A DNA stretch of 64,000 bases. Origin: Saprospiraceae bacterium. Lineage in GTDB: Bacteria; Bacteroidota; Bacteroidia; Chitinophagales; Saprospiraceae. The notes beneath the pieces are model-generated. The model was not told where the DNA came from and ran no database searches. It saw only the letters and a program-made list of their open reading frames with translations. Positions within the stretch are counted from its first letter, which is position 1. Each line of letters begins with the position of its first letter. The translations under genes were made by a program, and so were the position numbers. Shown here piece after piece: positions 25,821 to 34,313 of this stretch. The stretch is taken from NCBI GenBank assembly GCA_020627535.1, contig JAHDGU010000006.1, positions 1-64,000 of the forward strand, given 5' to 3'.

Positions 25821-25860
25821 CTGCTGACCATCCAAAACAACTGCTGACCATCCAAAACAA
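25821..25860 (+). repeat. Perfect tandem duplication of a 20-base unit
   Basis: Two identical 20-base copies (unit CTGCTGACCATCCAAAACAA) stand side by side immediately before the first gene of the envelope operon. Because 20 is not a multiple of three, the duplication shifts any frame read across it. This supports placing the start codon after it, and it could alter leader spacing or duplicate a binding site. Confidence 0.75.
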
Positions 25861-25861
25861 C

Positions 25862-26800
25862 TTGAAAACAACTTTGACATCTGTAGGCTCCGTGTGGCTA
25901 TACATCACTGGAATCCTGGTGCTAGCATGCTTCTCATGTGAACAGATCACAGAGGAGGTCATCCCAGACAATGATGCCTTCTCTACCAGCAATGTCTCTC
26001 GCATCAAGATCGAGAACTATGTCAATCGACTGTATATCGATATCTTGTCTCGAGAGCCTACCGATCTTGAGCTCCAAGAGGAGGCAGATCGGCTCAATGA
26101 AGCTGAGCTCAGTGAAGCGTCAAGACTGTCCCTCATCGAAAAGCTGATGTCCGACACCACCTTGAGTCCAGGTGAAGGATCGTACAAGCAAGCATACACT
26201 CTCACGCTCTACAATCTAGCCAAGATCAGATGTCTCGAAGGTGCCGCAGATGCTGTCATACAACAGTACCTCGGAATTGCCAAAGGGGCAGCATTGCGCG
26301 ATTCACTCAATGGCAACTGGGAGAGCTACTATGCGAGCCAGATCACGATCAGAAACTATGAGCTCCTCCTCCAATCAAAAAACGAGCTATTTGATGGAAA
26401 TCTGAAGTACCACCAGGTCTATGCCTTCATGATCAATAATGGCGTCTATGACATCATCAATATGAATAGCTTCAATTTCATCCGTGCAAGCTTTGATGAG
26501 CTACTCTTCAGGTTACCTACTTCACAGGAATATGATGCAGCATTCGATATGGTAGAAAAAGAGCTCCCAAGTTTCTTATTTGGTCAAGAAGGCGCTTCAA
26601 AGAATGACTACGTCGACATTATTATCCACAGTGAAGCAATGCTCAGCGGTATGCTAGATTGGAGTTTTCAAGTATTTCTCAATCGCCCCGCTACCGCTCA
26701 AGAAAGAGCCGGTCTACTTCCTGGCTACATAGCAAATCAAGACATCAATCAACTCATAGCACAAATCCTGTCTACTGATGAATATGCCAATTTTCGATAG
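25862..26800 (+). CDS. Lipoprotein with DUF1549/DUF4214-like helical repeats
   Basis: 312 residues from the TTG at 25862 (MKTTLTS...). This start gives a clean signal segment ending LACFSC and lies directly after a 20-base tandem duplication; an in-frame TTG at 25787 would add 25 residues read through that duplication. The mature part is helical, with two segments of the kind RLYIDILSREPTDLELQEEA and SFDELLFRLPTSQEYDAAF. These resemble the 'R-x-LGR-x-PT' helices of DUF1549 and DUF4214 proteins. First gene of an operon of six overlapping or adjacent genes. Function unknown. Confidence 0.65.
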   Translation: MKTTLTSVGSVWLYITGILVLACFSCEQITEEVIPDNDAFSTSNVSRIKIENYVNRLYIDILSREPTDLELQEEADRLNEAELSEASRLSLIEKLMSDTTLSPGEGSYKQAYTLTLYNLAKIRCLEGAADAVIQQYLGIAKGAALRDSLNGNWESYYASQITIRNYELLLQSKNELFDGNLKYHQVYAFMINNGVYDIINMNSFNFIRASFDELLFRLPTSQEYDAAFDMVEKELPSFLFGQEGASKNDYVDIIIHSEAMLSGMLDWSFQVFLNRPATAQERAGLLPGYIANQDINQLIAQILSTDEYANFR

Positions 26801-27278
26801 GCTTAAGGCTCTTTGGTTGCCTTTGATATTGCTAGCATGTCTCTCCTGCCAGCAAGACCTGTATGAAGTCTACGAAATCAATCCTGTGGATGTGCTACCG
26901 GTCAATGCTGAAAAAGATAAGAGCAAGACTGATGCTCAGTATATATCCATATTGTACACCAATCTGTTTCAAGAGCCTATCGGCCCCAATAGAATGCTTG
27001 AAGCACAAGCTGCCATCGCGTCAGTAGGCGACAAACAAATCGCATATGATATGCTCGTGAGTAAATACATGAGAGATGCCCCTGCTTTACCCTCTCGCCA
27101 AGAACTCGATGATGACCCGAGACAATTTATCATAGACACTTATCAGCGATTTTTTACACGACTCCCGACGCAAGCTGAGCTTGAATGGATGGACTCTTTT
27201 TTGACGAGAAATCCGAGCCTCACTCCAGAGCAGATTTATTTTTCTTTTGCCACGAGCTATGAATACTATCACTACTAG
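26778..27278 (+). CDS. Lipoprotein with an R-L-P-T helical motif, paired with the previous gene
   Basis: 166 residues (an internal ATG two codons later is also possible). Lipobox LSC in LACLSCQ (Cys24). The mature part holds ILYTNLFQEPIGP and TYQRFFTRLPTQAELEWMD, related to the motif of the preceding lipoprotein, so the two are probably distant paralogues working as a pair. It overlaps the previous gene by 23 bases and ends three bases before the Tat-signal protein gene. Confidence 0.7.
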   Translation: MNMPIFDRLKALWLPLILLACLSCQQDLYEVYEINPVDVLPVNAEKDKSKTDAQYISILYTNLFQEPIGPNRMLEAQAAIASVGDKQIAYDMLVSKYMRDAPALPSRQELDDDPRQFIIDTYQRFFTRLPTQAELEWMDSFLTRNPSLTPEQIYFSFATSYEYYHY

Positions 27279-27281
27279 ACC

Positions 27282-28637
27282 ATGAAGCGCAGAGATTTTA
27301 TTAAAAAAAGTGCGGGCGCCGGAATATACTCTGCAGCCTTCCCATGGATCGTACCATCCAAAACTGTCTTTGGCTCGATGCCTCCCCCGATGGCAGAGCA
27401 CGTGGTATTCGTTTTATTTGCCGGAGGTGTGAGACAGCAAGAAGCAGTCTTGCAGAGATATCTTGCTGATGGACAAAATGAAGATGTAGAGGGAAATATT
27501 CTCTACAATATGCTCGCAGGTGCACCTCCTGAGACCAAAATAGCCTACGGCATAGACGACCTAGACAATGATATCGTCGGAAGATTTCCCATAGATCGTA
27601 TTCTGGAAACACCACTTGATGTGCAAGGGACGCTTTTTCCAGAAGTCAGATTTTCTCGAGGAGGTGCCGGTCATTTCAATGGCCTCAGTACTGGCGTCAC
27701 AGGAAATTACTATGTATCGGCTGGATTGAGAAATCGCCCTCCATCTCCGACCATCTTTGAATATCTCAGGCGACACGCTGGATTTAAAGCCACCGACACT
27801 TGGTATGTAGGTGCTGGCGTGGGAGGTTCCCGACCCCTACTTAACTACTCTACGCATCCTGACTATGGTCGGCAATATGGTGCCAACTTTCTAGCGCCTA
27901 CCACCACCTTTGGCTCTCCAGGCATGAATCACTTCATGGATTTTAAAAACTATCATGAGACTGATGCCTGGAATGAAATGCTGGAGATGAGGTCATTTCT
28001 GAATCAAAACTTTGCCCAAGGTGCTAGAGAAATTCCTCACTTGTACAACACCAGAGAAGAATCAAACGCCATCAAAACATTTGTGTCTCAGACATTTGAC
28101 AAGGTCCAAAATGGTAGCGTTTTTCTCCCTCCTGTGAATGACAATAATGATTTAAAAACAATAGGCTTCACACTGGAAGTCCTGAATTACTTCAAGCCAA
28201 AATTGACCGTCGTGGACATGACAAATATCGATGTCTGTCATGGCAACTATACCGCGTATCTCAAGAATATGCATCGAGCAGATCACGGCGTGGGATTCCT
28301 GTGGCGGGAAATACAGCGCATACCAGAAATGGCCGGCAATACTATAATGATTGTCATGCCAGAGCATGGTCGTGACTATGATCCAAATCCCATCATGGAT
28401 GATAATCTCTGGTATTCATTTGATCATAGTGGAAATAATGAAAATACTCGCAGAATTTTCAGTCTCATGGTAGGTCCTGGAGTCGATGGAGGTCTCAAAG
28501 TTGGTTCTGAAAACAATCCTGTTGGAGATGCCTCAGATATCGTACCCACCATTGCAGACATCTTTGGTATCAAAGAGACCGTCTATGATGAAGGCCTTCT
28601 CGACCCAAATGCTCGCTCATTATTTGACAGGATATGA
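27282..28637 (+). CDS. DUF1501-like Tat-exported protein (alkaline-phosphatase fold)
   Basis: 451 residues. The N-terminus MKRRDFIKKSAGAGIYSAAF is a twin-arginine signal, implying export of a folded, probably metal-loaded protein. The body resembles DUF1501 / alkaline-phosphatase-superfamily proteins: VVFVLFAGGVRQQEA near the start, DMTNIDVCHGNYTAYLKNMHRADHGVGFLW (about 305-335), IMIVMPEHGRDYDPN (about 345-360) and DHSGNNENTRRIFSLMVGPGV, which supply Asp/His residues of the kind that bind metal. It stands between RLPT-type lipoproteins and a cytochrome-like lipoprotein, the same neighbourhood as planctomycete DUF1501 genes. Substrate unknown. Confidence 0.75.
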   Translation: MKRRDFIKKSAGAGIYSAAFPWIVPSKTVFGSMPPPMAEHVVFVLFAGGVRQQEAVLQRYLADGQNEDVEGNILYNMLAGAPPETKIAYGIDDLDNDIVGRFPIDRILETPLDVQGTLFPEVRFSRGGAGHFNGLSTGVTGNYYVSAGLRNRPPSPTIFEYLRRHAGFKATDTWYVGAGVGGSRPLLNYSTHPDYGRQYGANFLAPTTTFGSPGMNHFMDFKNYHETDAWNEMLEMRSFLNQNFAQGAREIPHLYNTREESNAIKTFVSQTFDKVQNGSVFLPPVNDNNDLKTIGFTLEVLNYFKPKLTVVDMTNIDVCHGNYTAYLKNMHRADHGVGFLWREIQRIPEMAGNTIMIVMPEHGRDYDPNPIMDDNLWYSFDHSGNNENTRRIFSLMVGPGVDGGLKVGSENNPVGDASDIVPTIADIFGIKETVYDEGLLDPNARSLFDRI

Positions 28638-29572
28638 CCAGAACTGTGAGAATAATTCGTGCATATATTGCCCTATTCTTCGTCCTACTAATAGGCTGTG
28701 AAGACCCTCAAGTGGAACCAAATCCATTTGAAAATATTATTTCCAATCAGGATACTGTGAATTTTAGTTTTGATACGGTTGATGCAGCTAGTATTCTAGG
28801 AATATATCAAAACACTTTTGGTCCCACTTGTGCCAATATCGGGTGTCACGACGGCACATTTGAACCTGATTTTCGTACCGTCGAAAGTGCATATAATTCT
28901 CTTCTCTTTCAAGTACCCATAAAAAATGATGGGAGCCTTGTCTATCGTGTCAAACCAGGAAGTCTATCAGAATCTGCCCTGCATAATCGCATCACTGGCT
29001 TGATCTCTCCTGCCATGCCCATAGAGATAGAACCGGACTCTGACTGGCCCACAAATAAGTCTCAGTATATCAAAGACATCGAGAACTGGATCCTTGATGG
29101 TGCTCCCGATATCATGGGAATTCCCGCTGGACAATCAGGCATAGCTCCAAGCATCACAGGTCTATCCATATACGTCAACGACATAAAACAAGTCCGTCCT
29201 GCGAATTATAGACCTATTAAGGTCACAGCGGATTTTGATCAAATAGAGTTCCTCCTCTCTGTCAATGAAGAGCTGCTCACTCAAGACATAAGCAAAATTA
29301 TTCTTGGCATATACAGTGACTCAGACTACACTACACAAGTTTGCTCCAAGGAACTCCTGAGACTCTCTGATTCTCGGTTCGACTATGGACTTTCTGGAAC
29401 AGAGATAGCACATCATTATACTATGAGCTTCAACCTTGATTGCCTCACTGAGGCTACATCGCAGTGGTATGTGAGAGCAGATATCATACTTGTCGATGAT
29501 AGTAGCTACATCGTCCCTCACGATGAAGTTATTTATTACATCAAAGATTACTTGTCTTTTGAATTGCTTTAA
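28634..29572 (+). CDS. Lipoprotein with a CX4CH haem-like motif
   Basis: 312 residues, ATGA overlap with the DUF1501-like gene. Lipobox LIGC (Cys22). The segment CANIGCHDG (Cys66, Cys71, His72) is CX4CH rather than the standard CXXCH. The surrounding sequence (IYQNTFGPTCANIGCHDG...SLVYRVKPGSLSESALHNRI...MPIEIEPDSDWPTNKSQYIKDIENWILDGAPD) matches the layout of c-type cytochrome domains with a distal MP-like Met-Pro. Haem attachment is therefore plausible but not certain. The C-terminal half is beta-rich and unassigned. It may pass electrons to or from the neighbouring exported protein. Confidence 0.7.
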   Translation: MTRTVRIIRAYIALFFVLLIGCEDPQVEPNPFENIISNQDTVNFSFDTVDAASILGIYQNTFGPTCANIGCHDGTFEPDFRTVESAYNSLLFQVPIKNDGSLVYRVKPGSLSESALHNRITGLISPAMPIEIEPDSDWPTNKSQYIKDIENWILDGAPDIMGIPAGQSGIAPSITGLSIYVNDIKQVRPANYRPIKVTADFDQIEFLLSVNEELLTQDISKIILGIYSDSDYTTQVCSKELLRLSDSRFDYGLSGTEIAHHYTMSFNLDCLTEATSQWYVRADIILVDDSSYIVPHDEVIYYIKDYLSFELL

Positions 29573-30008
29573 ATATATCGGTCTTGGTCTCCTGGGTTTG
29601 TGTGCCTTGTCATCTTGTGAGGATGACGTAGATTTTATTCTAGGATCTACTCCCCAAATTACCGGTGTCATCTTATCTCAAGATACCATCAGACAGTTTA
29701 CAGACAATCTCATATTTACCATTGACTATACCGATGGTGATGGTGATCTTGGATTTGACGAGACAGATAGATTTGCATTATTCATCAGAGATGTTCGCCT
29801 ACAAGATTTTGACGGCTTCTATGTGGGTCCCATTGCACCTCCCGAGAGTAATGTCCCAATCAGAGGAAGTCTTGAGGTGCGATTTCCAGAGTTATTTTTA
29901 TTTGGAAGCACGCCTACGGAGGAGACCTGGTTTGAAATAAAACTTGTCGATCGAGCAGGAAATAATAGTGACATATATGTCACAGAAAAAGTACTTCTCG
30001 TCAGATGA
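29523..30008 (+). CDS. Lipoprotein, beta-sandwich-like
   Basis: 161 residues from the ATG at 29523, which overlaps the previous gene by 50 bases. A TTG at 29559 would give a shorter signal segment (M-N-C-F-K-Y-I-G...) and is a real alternative. Lipobox LSSC. The mature part includes TIDYTDGDGDLGFDETD, an Asp-rich calcium-type loop, followed by strands; it resembles single Ig-like or CalX-like beta domains of Bacteroidota surface proteins. It ends in an ATGA overlap with the large CUB protein gene. Confidence 0.65.
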   Translation: MKLFITSKITCLLNCFKYIGLGLLGLCALSSCEDDVDFILGSTPQITGVILSQDTIRQFTDNLIFTIDYTDGDGDLGFDETDRFALFIRDVRLQDFDGFYVGPIAPPESNVPIRGSLEVRFPELFLFGSTPTEETWFEIKLVDRAGNNSDIYVTEKVLLVR

Positions 30009-33000
30009 GGCTTCTCTATTCCATAGTTTTTCTATTGCTGTGCAATTTATGTATAGGCCAAAGCTATGAAATGCAAGACGCGCTGGTACGAGACTGCGAA
30101 GGCACACTGACTGATAGCAATCTGGGACCAGAAGAAGGTCAATATGATCATGATGAAGATTACACATTTACCATATGTGTGGAGGGGGCTGAGCAAATCA
30201 TTCTAGAGTTTGACTTCTTCGCCACTGAAGAGCAATTTGATGTACTCGAGATTTATGATGGATCGGATATATCTGCGACTCTACTCACCAGCCTTACGGG
30301 CGTGATCAATCCTGTCCCGGTTATCGTCGGCTCGTCTGATTGCATTACACTTCGCTTCACGACAGATGATAATATTGTGGCTTCAGGCTGGAGCATGCGC
30401 TGGCGTACAGAACTCGAAGAATTTGCTGAGCCCGAACTTGAAATACTCACAGAACTTTCTTGTCCAAGCAATAATTTGGCTTTTCAACTTTCAGGAAGTA
30501 TTCTTTGTAGCTCGCTTCATCCCAACAACTTCAATCTCATTGGACCAGGAAGTGTTGATATCATTGATATCGTAAGTCCTGACTGTGATTCCGGCTCCGA
30601 CTCAACTGATCAGTTTTTTGTGGTTTTCTCCGATAGCTTGGCGACAAGTGGATCTTATCAATTATTATTTTCTGGTGAGATCATTAATGCTTGTGGCGAC
30701 ACCGCTCCTTTCAATACTTCGGCATCTTTTGATCTTGAAAATTGTCCTCTTGAAATCGAAGCATATGTGCTCCAGCAATCATGCCCAGGAGACTGCGGTG
30801 TGCTGCGAGTAGATATATATGACGACCATCCAGGTCCACATGAGATCACATGGTCACATACAGCTTCGTCAACACAAGAAGTCGAAATCTGCACTGATGT
30901 TCCGACAGAAATCTCTGTGACTGTACAGAATACGGTTACAGATCATTCGAAGACTGCCATTTTTTGGTATTCTCCATTTGAAGAGCCAATGATATTGAAT
31001 CCCCTTGGCTATGACACCATTTGTACTGCAAGAGGTGATCACAATTACATTGTCACTCCTCTTGGTGGTGAGTTTTATTCCAGGATTATCCCTGATGGCG
31101 AAAGGACCAGTGGTAAATATCAATTTTGGAGATGGAACTCAACTTCTGGATATCAAGAAGATATCGTGACGTACATATCAGCAGATGGCTGTGAGGTACA
31201 AGACACATTTGTTGTATCGCCCATATATGCTGGGCTCGATGAAGCGAGCTGTGTTGGAGCTGATTCTTTTTCACTTTTGGCAAGAGCCAATCCAAGAGAT
31301 GGGCTTTGGACAGGTCCACATACGAGCCCTGAAGGAAGATTTGGGCCAGTAGAGTCTGGAGTATTTGACATAAGTCTGACCAATGAGCATGGCTGCCAGG
31401 ACTGGCTCAGGGTGACCGTCATTGATGAAATCATTTTTTCTACTCCTGACACCATTTGTAGTAGCACACAGATACAGCTCAGACAGCACGTCAACGCACT
31501 CGGTGGAGTCTGGTCCGGCCCTGGAGTAGATAATTGGTACACCGGCAGACTCCGAGCCTGGAATGCAACTCCAGATATGTGGCATAGCTACACTTATTCC
31601 GTCAACGGATGCATTGATAGTACCATGATTTATATCATCGGTCTCGATGCTGGGCCTGATCAATCAGTCTGTGGCTCTTCTACAAGTATTCAGCTCCCTT
31701 TTGCTGGAAACTGGTCTGGTCCCGGAGAGTATATATCTGCTGATTCAAGCTACGATATCAGCGGCCTTGAACCTGGAGAATACGACATCACTATAAGCAA
31801 TGAGTTTTGCTCTGACGCCTTCAAGCTGTCAATTCTCGATGTTGGCTTTCAAACAAATGACACCTCACAAGTTTGCCTTAGTGATAAAGACATCCTTCTA
31901 CGAGATATACTAGAATGGTCTCCTAGTGATGCCATTATTTCTGGGCCAGGAATAGTCTTTGCCTATGATCAATATTATTTTGACCCTTCTGAGTTTGGTC
32001 CGGGTTTTTATTCCATTTATTTGGAATCCAGTTCCTGTCAAGACTCTGTGGAAATAGAAATACTACAAGAAGACACTGTTCACCAAGAGTCATTTTGTGA
32101 GCTGAGTGGTATTCAAAAAATAAATTACTCTGTTGAAGGAGCCATATTTTCGGGTCTAGGGATCGTGGATGAGGATGATGGTTTTTTTGATCCATCGATC
32201 ACAGGTGTAGGACGATTTCCCGTGTACGTTTCCTTACAGGATCAATGCGACCAGTTGATTCTCATCGAGGTCACTGGAACGTGGGATGTGTCAATTGCCA
32301 ATCTCCAAGAAGTATATTGTACCAAGGACAGCAACATCATATTGGACATTAGCCCAGCTGATGCAGAGTTCTACATCAACGACGAGTCACAGGATGAGTA
32401 TGTATTGAATACAGCTTTGCTGGGCGAAGGATTCTATCAGCTAACTGTTGCAGGTGGTGCAGGTCTTTGCCGGGATGAAGAGTCATATTTTATTAGTATC
32501 GCCCCTGCGATCGATGGATCTATACAGACACAGTTTGATAGTATTTGCCCTGATGGCTCCACCACAATTTCTGTAACCAGCTCTGGTGGCTTTGGAGATA
32601 TCAGCTCCACCTGGGACAATGATCTTGGCTTTGGCACTAGCCATATTATCAAACCAGATGAAAGCACCACCTATTCTGTCACAATATCTGATGGCTGCTC
32701 TGACGATCTCGTACTATCGCAGTATATCCATGTCCATGATACTATCTCGTATGAAATTCTCCAAGGGCCCGCTGTTTGTCATGACGAATTTTCTTGGGCA
32801 GAAGTTATATTGAACGATCCCATAGACTATGAGATCTTCTGGTTTGAAGAAGAAGAGTGGAATGATCTAAGCATAGAAGCCAATCCAGGAGACTACCACG
32901 CAGAGTTGACCAATCTATCCACCACTTGCTCCCAAAACATTGAAGTCCAAGTCCCAGGTTCACCTCAGCTCCACGCCGACTTCCTGATTGTGCCCAATCA

Positions 33001-33508
33001 AGAGTGTATTGATCTCAGTAATAATCAGATTCAACTCATCGACTTGTCATTTGGTGCTACAAGTGGTATCGTCAATTATGGATTTGGTCAGGAGGATACG
33101 GATACTTTGTTCCTAGAAGACCTGGAACATAGCTATTTTGATATTGGTGAATACGATATCACGATGACGGTCTTCAATGACCTCGGCTGCAAGGATAGTA
33201 CAAGCATGAATATCTGTGTGGAAAACAGGGTGAAGGTTTACTTACCCAATGTTTTTTCTCCCAATGGCGATGACATGAATGATCAGTATGAGGTCTTCTC
33301 CATCGGCCTAGAGCAGCTTCAGCTGCGGATATACAATCGCTGGGGTCAGCTTGTTTTTGAGTCTGTCGGCGACGATCTCTCGCCTTGGGATGGGACATTC
33401 AAAGGTCTTGAGATGGAGGCATCCGTACTCTCTGTAGTGTTTAGCGGTATCAATCGAGAGACCGGTGCACTGGTCACTGAGTCGACAGATTTGACACTTC
33501 TACGCTAG
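30005..33508 (+). CDS. Large secreted CUB-domain protein with gliding-motility-type (T9SS type B) C-terminus
   Basis: 1167 residues. Signal peptide about 1-18 (ending CIGQ). A CUB domain (about 28-133: YTFTICVEGAEQIILEFDFFATEEQFDVLEIYDGSD...ITLRFTTDDNIVASGWSMRW) follows. A long body contains several repeats with GGxWSGPG-type turns (LGGVWSGPGV, GNWSGPGEY, ISGPGIVF, FSGLGIV) and about 30 Cys, so it is probably disulfide-rich. A PKD-like stretch (about 995-1070) precedes the C-terminal type B sorting domain (VYLPNVFSPNGDDMNDQ...LRIYNRWGQLVFE). Surface or secreted adhesin-like protein and the last gene of the operon. Confidence 0.88.
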   Translation: MRLLYSIVFLLLCNLCIGQSYEMQDALVRDCEGTLTDSNLGPEEGQYDHDEDYTFTICVEGAEQIILEFDFFATEEQFDVLEIYDGSDISATLLTSLTGVINPVPVIVGSSDCITLRFTTDDNIVASGWSMRWRTELEEFAEPELEILTELSCPSNNLAFQLSGSILCSSLHPNNFNLIGPGSVDIIDIVSPDCDSGSDSTDQFFVVFSDSLATSGSYQLLFSGEIINACGDTAPFNTSASFDLENCPLEIEAYVLQQSCPGDCGVLRVDIYDDHPGPHEITWSHTASSTQEVEICTDVPTEISVTVQNTVTDHSKTAIFWYSPFEEPMILNPLGYDTICTARGDHNYIVTPLGGEFYSRIIPDGERTSGKYQFWRWNSTSGYQEDIVTYISADGCEVQDTFVVSPIYAGLDEASCVGADSFSLLARANPRDGLWTGPHTSPEGRFGPVESGVFDISLTNEHGCQDWLRVTVIDEIIFSTPDTICSSTQIQLRQHVNALGGVWSGPGVDNWYTGRLRAWNATPDMWHSYTYSVNGCIDSTMIYIIGLDAGPDQSVCGSSTSIQLPFAGNWSGPGEYISADSSYDISGLEPGEYDITISNEFCSDAFKLSILDVGFQTNDTSQVCLSDKDILLRDILEWSPSDAIISGPGIVFAYDQYYFDPSEFGPGFYSIYLESSSCQDSVEIEILQEDTVHQESFCELSGIQKINYSVEGAIFSGLGIVDEDDGFFDPSITGVGRFPVYVSLQDQCDQLILIEVTGTWDVSIANLQEVYCTKDSNIILDISPADAEFYINDESQDEYVLNTALLGEGFYQLTVAGGAGLCRDEESYFISIAPAIDGSIQTQFDSICPDGSTTISVTSSGGFGDISSTWDNDLGFGTSHIIKPDESTTYSVTISDGCSDDLVLSQYIHVHDTISYEILQGPAVCHDEFSWAEVILNDPIDYEIFWFEEEEWNDLSIEANPGDYHAELTNLSTTCSQNIEVQVPGSPQLHADFLIVPNQECIDLSNNQIQLIDLSFGATSGIVNYGFGQEDTDTLFLEDLEHSYFDIGEYDITMTVFNDLGCKDSTSMNICVENRVKVYLPNVFSPNGDDMNDQYEVFSIGLEQLQLRIYNRWGQLVFESVGDDLSPWDGTFKGLEMEASVLSVVFSGINRETGALVTESTDLTLLR

Positions 33509-33633
33509 AGATTTCTCCCCTCTTTGTTAGAGTTTTCTTGCAATCTGTGCCCAAGTGTTAAGATTTCCTGAGCGCTGCAACCCTTCACATTTCATAGCCG
33601 TCATTGAAGCAAAATGACTTAAAACCCAATACT

Positions 33634-34293
33634 ATGAAAAACATCATCTACAGCCTTTTTGCCCTCTTTCTCGCCCTTGGATTTAGCTCATGTGGTAATG
33701 ACGACATCTGCGTCCGAGGTAACAATCGCATCGATACTGAGGTGCGAAATATTGAGTCTTTCATAGGCGTCTGCAAAGTCAACAGCATCGACGTCGAGGT
33801 CTACAGTGCTCCATACTTTGAAGTAGTTGTTACTGCGGATGACAATATCATCCCAAGCATCTTGACTTATGTCTCGCGAGATATTCTCCATGTCGAGTTA
33901 GACGGAGGATGCTTCCGGAGCTTTGATGCACGTGTAGAGATCTACATGCCAGACATCGCGGTGCTTGAATCACGTGGGAGTGGTAACATGCTCGTGGATG
34001 GTTTCTTCAATATCCCAGACCTTACACTCGATCTGAGTGGTAGTGGTGACATCAGACTGATTGGCTCCACAGAGGAGTTTATTATTGATAAGTCTGGTAG
34101 CGGAGATGTAAGAGCTTTTGACATGAGAGCCGAAGCCGTGATCCTAGACAAGTCCGGCAGTGGTGATCTTGAGGTGTTTGCCTCTGATGAGATTCTCGGT
34201 GAGATGTCTGGGAGTGGAGATTTACTCTATCGAGGATTTCCGATCATCAACCTCAATAAGTCTGGCAGCGGAGACATCATAGATGCCAACTAA
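33634..34293 (+). CDS. Lipoprotein with GIN / DUF2807 beta-helix domain
   Basis: 219 residues from the ATG at 33634 (an ATG-less 10-codon extension upstream lacks a signal). Lipobox FSSC. The mature part is the putative auto-transporter adhesin head GIN domain (DUF2807): strands with the recurring motif SGSGD (LSGSGDIRL, KSGSGDVRA, KSGSGDLEV, MSGSGDLLY, KSGSGDIID), one per turn, as in a right-handed beta-helix. Role unknown; such proteins are widespread in Bacteroidota envelopes. It converges with the di-haem cytochrome gene, with 20 bases between. Confidence 0.88.
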   Translation: MKNIIYSLFALFLALGFSSCGNDDICVRGNNRIDTEVRNIESFIGVCKVNSIDVEVYSAPYFEVVVTADDNIIPSILTYVSRDILHVELDGGCFRSFDARVEIYMPDIAVLESRGSGNMLVDGFFNIPDLTLDLSGSGDIRLIGSTEEFIIDKSGSGDVRAFDMRAEAVILDKSGSGDLEVFASDEILGEMSGSGDLLYRGFPIINLNKSGSGDIIDAN

Positions 34294-34313
34294 ACCAAGG
34301 CTCGCACACGAGG

